Positions 32,585-35,312 of a stretch of 35,312 nt of DNA are shown one piece after another (positions within the stretch are counted from its first letter, which is position 1; each line of letters starts with the position of its first letter). The position numbers and the translations under genes were made by a program. The notes beneath the pieces are model-generated. The model was not told the DNA's origin and searched no databases. It saw nothing but the letters and a program-made list of their open reading frames with translations. This stretch comes from Uliginosibacterium gangwonense (GTDB lineage: Bacteria; Pseudomonadota; Gammaproteobacteria; Burkholderiales; Rhodocyclaceae), in the NCBI GenBank assembly GCA_020723855.1, contig DYIB01000017.1:1-35312 (forward strand), given 5' to 3'.

Positions 32585-33829
32585 TCAGGCCGGTGGCCCG
32601 GCCGCAGCGGCCGGATGGGTGGCCAGCGCCTGGCGCACGACGGACAGGCGCGAGGCGAACCATGCGGCGGCGGCGAGGCAGCCGGCGCCGCTCGCGATCA
32701 GGGCGGCCGGGGCACCGAAGTGCTCGGCGACGAATCCCAGGACGAAGTGCCCGATCGGCGCCATGCCCAGGAAGGCTGCCACGTGGAAGCTGACGATGCG
32801 CCCGCGCAGGCGGTCTGGCACCACCGTCTGCAGGATGGTGTTGGCCGAGGCGGTGGTGAGCAGGATGCCGAATCCCACCAGGGGCAGGACAGCCAGCGAC
32901 AGCGCCGGCGTGCGCGACAGGGCGAAGGCGATCAGGCCGGCGCCGGCGCTCGCCGCCGACAGGGCCGTGATCCGCTCCAGGCGGTGGATGCCGCGGCGCG
33001 TGGCGAGAAAGACCACGCCCGCCACGGCGCCGACGCTGGCTGCGCCGTTGAGCCAGCCCAGGGTGCGGGCGTCGCCGCCCAGCAGATCCCGGGCGAACAC
33101 CGGCAGCAGCGAGCTGTAGGGGTTGGCCAGCAGGCTGAGCCACGCCACCAGGGTCAGCAGGGTGCGGCAGGGCAGGTAGTGGGCGGCGAAGTCCACGGCT
33201 TCCCGCAATTCGGCGCGCCAGCGGGACGCCGCCGAGCGTGCCCGGGGCGGCACGTGCATGGCGGCGAGCCCGACGATGATCGCGCCATAGGAGGCGGCGT
33301 TCGCCAGGAAGCACCAGCCTTCGCCGAACAGGGCCAGCAGCAGCCCCGCCAGGGGCGGCCCGATCAGGCGCGAGCCGTTCATGAGGAAGGAGTTGAGGGC
33401 GATGGCGTTGGGCAGCAGTTCGCGCGAGCCCACCATCTCCAGCAGGAAGGCCTGGCGCAGCGGCACATCGAAGGCGTTGATGACGCCCAGGCAGACGGCA
33501 GCGGCGATGACGTGCCATACCTCGACCCGGCCACTGAAGGTGAGGGCCGCCAGCAGCAGGGCCTGGGCCGCGGCCAGCGCCTGGGACACGAGCAGGGTCT
33601 TGCGCCGGTCGAGGCGGTCCGCCAGCAGCCCGCCGAAGGGCGCCAGGAAGAGAATGGGAATCTGGCTGGCGAAGCCGGTCACCCCCAGCAGCAGCGGCGA
33701 GCCCGACAGCCGGTAAACCAGCCAGGCCGCCGCCAGTTGCTGCATCCAGGTGCCGACCAGCGACACGCCCTGGCCGATGAAGAACAGGCGGAAGTTGCGG
33801 CTCGTGAGGGCGCGCAGCAGCTCGGGCAT
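32585..33829 (-). CDS. MFS transporter, DHA3/EntS-like
   Basis: A 414-residue major facilitator with about twelve hydrophobic segments. The N-terminus (LTSRNFRLFFIGQGVSLVGTWMQ) is typical of the DHA3/MFS_3 group that includes the enterobactin exporter EntS. The loop GGLLADRLDRRKTL between segments 2 and 3 is the standard MFS signature. It may export a small hydrophobic or siderophore-like compound; no substrate is indicated. It starts 21 bases after valS on the same strand and could be co-transcribed with it. Confidence 0.87.
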   Translation of the reverse strand: MPELLRALTSRNFRLFFIGQGVSLVGTWMQQLAAAWLVYRLSGSPLLLGVTGFASQIPILFLAPFGGLLADRLDRRKTLLVSQALAAAQALLLAALTFSGRVEVWHVIAAAVCLGVINAFDVPLRQAFLLEMVGSRELLPNAIALNSFLMNGSRLIGPPLAGLLLALFGEGWCFLANAASYGAIIVGLAAMHVPPRARSAASRWRAELREAVDFAAHYLPCRTLLTLVAWLSLLANPYSSLLPVFARDLLGGDARTLGWLNGAASVGAVAGVVFLATRRGIHRLERITALSAASAGAGLIAFALSRTPALSLAVLPLVGFGILLTTASANTILQTVVPDRLRGRIVSFHVAAFLGMAPIGHFVLGFVAEHFGAPAALIASGAGCLAAAAWFASRLSVVRQALATHPAAAAGPPA

Positions 33830-33850
33830 CGAGGCGCCGTTCGCCCCGCC

Positions 33851-35312
33851 CTAGCCCAGGCGCGCCAGTTGTTCGCCCAGCTTGTCGCGCAGGGCCGTGA
33901 AGCCCGTCAGCCGTTCCTTCTCCTGGGCCACCACGGCCGCCGGTGCCCGCTCGACGAAGCTGGGATTGGCGAGCTTGCCCCGGGCCTTGGCGATCTCGCC
34001 CTCGACCCGGGCGATCTCCCTGGTCAGGCGCTCACGCTCGGCCGCCTTGTCCACCTCGATTCTCAGCATCAGGCGGAAATCGCCGACGATCTGCACCGGC
34101 GCCTCCGATTCGGGCAGCGTCTCGCCCACCGCCGTCACTTCCGACAGCCGGGCCAGGGCCTGGAGATAGGGTGCGAAGCTGCGCACCCGGGCGGCGTCCC
34201 CGGCGGCCAGCAGGGGCACGCGCTGGGACGGCGACAGGTTCATCTCGCCGCGCAGGCTGCGGCAGGCGTTCACCAGGTCCTTGAGCATCTGTACCTCCGC
34301 TTCCGCCTTCTCGTCGATGCGGGATGTATCGGCGAGCGGGTAGGGCTGCAGCATGACGCTTTCGCCCGTGCGTCCCGCCACCGGGGCCACTTTCTGCCAC
34401 AGCTCCTCGGTGATGAAGGGGATGAGGGGATGGGCCAGGCGCAGCGTGGTTTCCAGCACGCGCACCAGGGTGCGGCGCGTGGCGCGCTGCTGCGCCTCGG
34501 TGCCGTTCTGGATCTGCACCTTGGCCAGCTCCAGGTACCAGTCGCAGTACTCGTCCCACACGAACTCGTATATGGCCCGGGCCAGCAGGTCGAAGCGGTA
34601 CTCGGCGAAATACTGGGCCACTTCGCCTTCCATGCGCTGCAGCCGGCTGACGATCCAGCGGTCCGCCGCCGAGAAATCCAGGTAGGCGCCGGTGCAGGCG
34701 TCCGTGCCGTGCTCGGCCAGGCCGCAGTCCTTGCCCTCGCAGTTCATCAGCACGAAGCGCGTGGCGTTCCACAGCTTGTTGCAGAAGTTGCGGTAGCCCT
34801 CGCAGCGGGACAGGTCGAACTTGATGTCGCGTCCGGGCGAGGCCAGCGACAGGAAGGTGAAGCGCAGGGCATCGGTGCCGAAGCCCGGTATGCCGTTGGG
34901 AAACTCCTTACGCGTGCGGCGCTCGATGCCCTCTGCCTGCTTCGGGTTCAGCAGTCCGCTGGTGCGCTTCTCCACCAGGGACTCCAGGTCGATGCCGTCG
35001 ATGAGGTCGATGGGATCGAGCACGTTGCCCTTGGACTTGGACATCTTCTGGCCTTCCGCGTCGCGGATGAGGCCGTGCACATAGACGTGCCGGAACGGGA
35101 TCTTGCCGGTGATGTGCCGGGTCATCATGACCATGCGCGCCACCCAGAAGAAGATGATGTCGAAGCCGGTCACCAGCACCGACGAGGGCAGGTAGAGGTC
35201 CAGGGCCGGGTTGGATTTCGCCGGGTATTCGGGCGTCCAGTCCAGGGTGGAGAAGGGCCACAGGGCCGAGGAATACCAGGTGTCCAGCACGTCCGGGTCG
35301 CGCTCCAGGGGG
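33851..35312 (-). CDS. valS: Valyl-tRNA synthetase, C-terminal part (truncated by window end)
   Basis: The 3' part of valS, about 486 codons, open to the window edge; the N-terminal catalytic half and editing domain lie outside. Visible features are the [17 protein letters not shown] segment of the catalytic core, the class I KMSKSKGN signature, the anticodon-binding domain around the WYLELAK stretch, and a C-terminal coiled-coil arm (EREIA-type heptads, ending QLARLG). It charges tRNA-Val in the cytoplasm. It is a housekeeping gene and shows that the right side of the window is core chromosome. Confidence 0.95.
   Translation of the reverse strand, partial: PLERDPDVLDTWYSSALWPFSTLDWTPEYPAKSNPALDLYLPSSVLVTGFDIIFFWVARMVMMTRHITGKIPFRHVYVHGLIRDAEGQKMSKSKGNVLDPIDLIDGIDLESLVEKRTSGLLNPKQAEGIERRTRKEFPNGIPGFGTDALRFTFLSLASPGRDIKFDLSRCEGYRNFCNKLWNATRFVLMNCEGKDCGLAEHGTDACTGAYLDFSAADRWIVSRLQRMEGEVAQYFAEYRFDLLARAIYEFVWDEYCDWYLELAKVQIQNGTEAQQRATRRTLVRVLETTLRLAHPLIPFITEELWQKVAPVAGRTGESVMLQPYPLADTSRIDEKAEAEVQMLKDLVNACRSLRGEMNLSPSQRVPLLAAGDAARVRSFAPYLQALARLSEVTAVGETLPESEAPVQIVGDFRLMLRIEVDKAAERERLTREIARVEGEIAKARGKLANPSFVERAPAAVVAQEKERLTGFTALRDKLGEQLARLG

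Overview
This GC-rich window looks like chromosomal DNA from a chemolithotrophic sulfur-oxidising proteobacterium, most likely a betaproteobacterium. The sulfur genes and family resemblances support this, but no rRNA or other strong taxonomic marker is present. Almost everything up to 32456 lies on the plus strand. Two genes at the right end, an MFS transporter and valS, run the other way.

Region 1 (1-18558) is a sulfur-oxidation locus. It holds soeABC (cytoplasmic sulfite:quinone oxidoreductase, soeA cut by the window start), tusA, and the sulfur-oxidising heterodisulfide-reductase-like set hdrC1-B1-A-hyp-C2-B2. Next come two lipoate-binding proteins flanking a DsrE-like protein, and a dedicated lipoate-assembly set: radical SAM LipS, lipoate ligase sLpl(AB), LipT and a second radical SAM LipS. 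A larger DsrE2-like protein and a FadL-type outer-membrane channel follow, and a textbook intrinsic terminator closes the locus at 18534-18558. The genes read as one chain. Sulfane sulfur is carried by TusA/DsrE, oxidised by the sHdr complex with lipoylated LbpA, and released as sulfite, which SoeABC oxidises to sulfate while reducing quinone.

Region 2 (18573-20210) is a small overlapping operon: an unrecognised 127-aa protein, a second lipoate-ligase-like protein and a small receiver-like protein.

Region 3 (about 20400-32456) is a self-contained catabolic island. It encodes a TRAP transporter, two paralogous ThDP enzymes bracketing an acyl-CoA synthetase, an acyl-CoA dehydrogenase, a short-chain dehydrogenase, an ACAD11-type small-molecule kinase and a GntR/FCD regulator. 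The genes overlap or nearly abut. Two copies of the perfect palindrome TCTGAATTCAGA sit in and just after a sigma70-type promoter before the TRAP genes. A third copy of its core (CTGAATTCAG) lies just before the regulator gene. The set resembles the kinase/dehydrogenase logic of 4-hydroxyacid (levulinate-type) catabolism, but the two ThDP enzymes make the substrate unclear. This is the best candidate here for an undescribed pathway.

Region 4 (32457-35312, minus strand) is the resumed backbone: a possible OsmC N-terminal remnant at the island edge, a DHA3-type MFS exporter, and the 3' part of valS. No tRNA, rRNA, CRISPR array, IS element or integrase gene was recognised.
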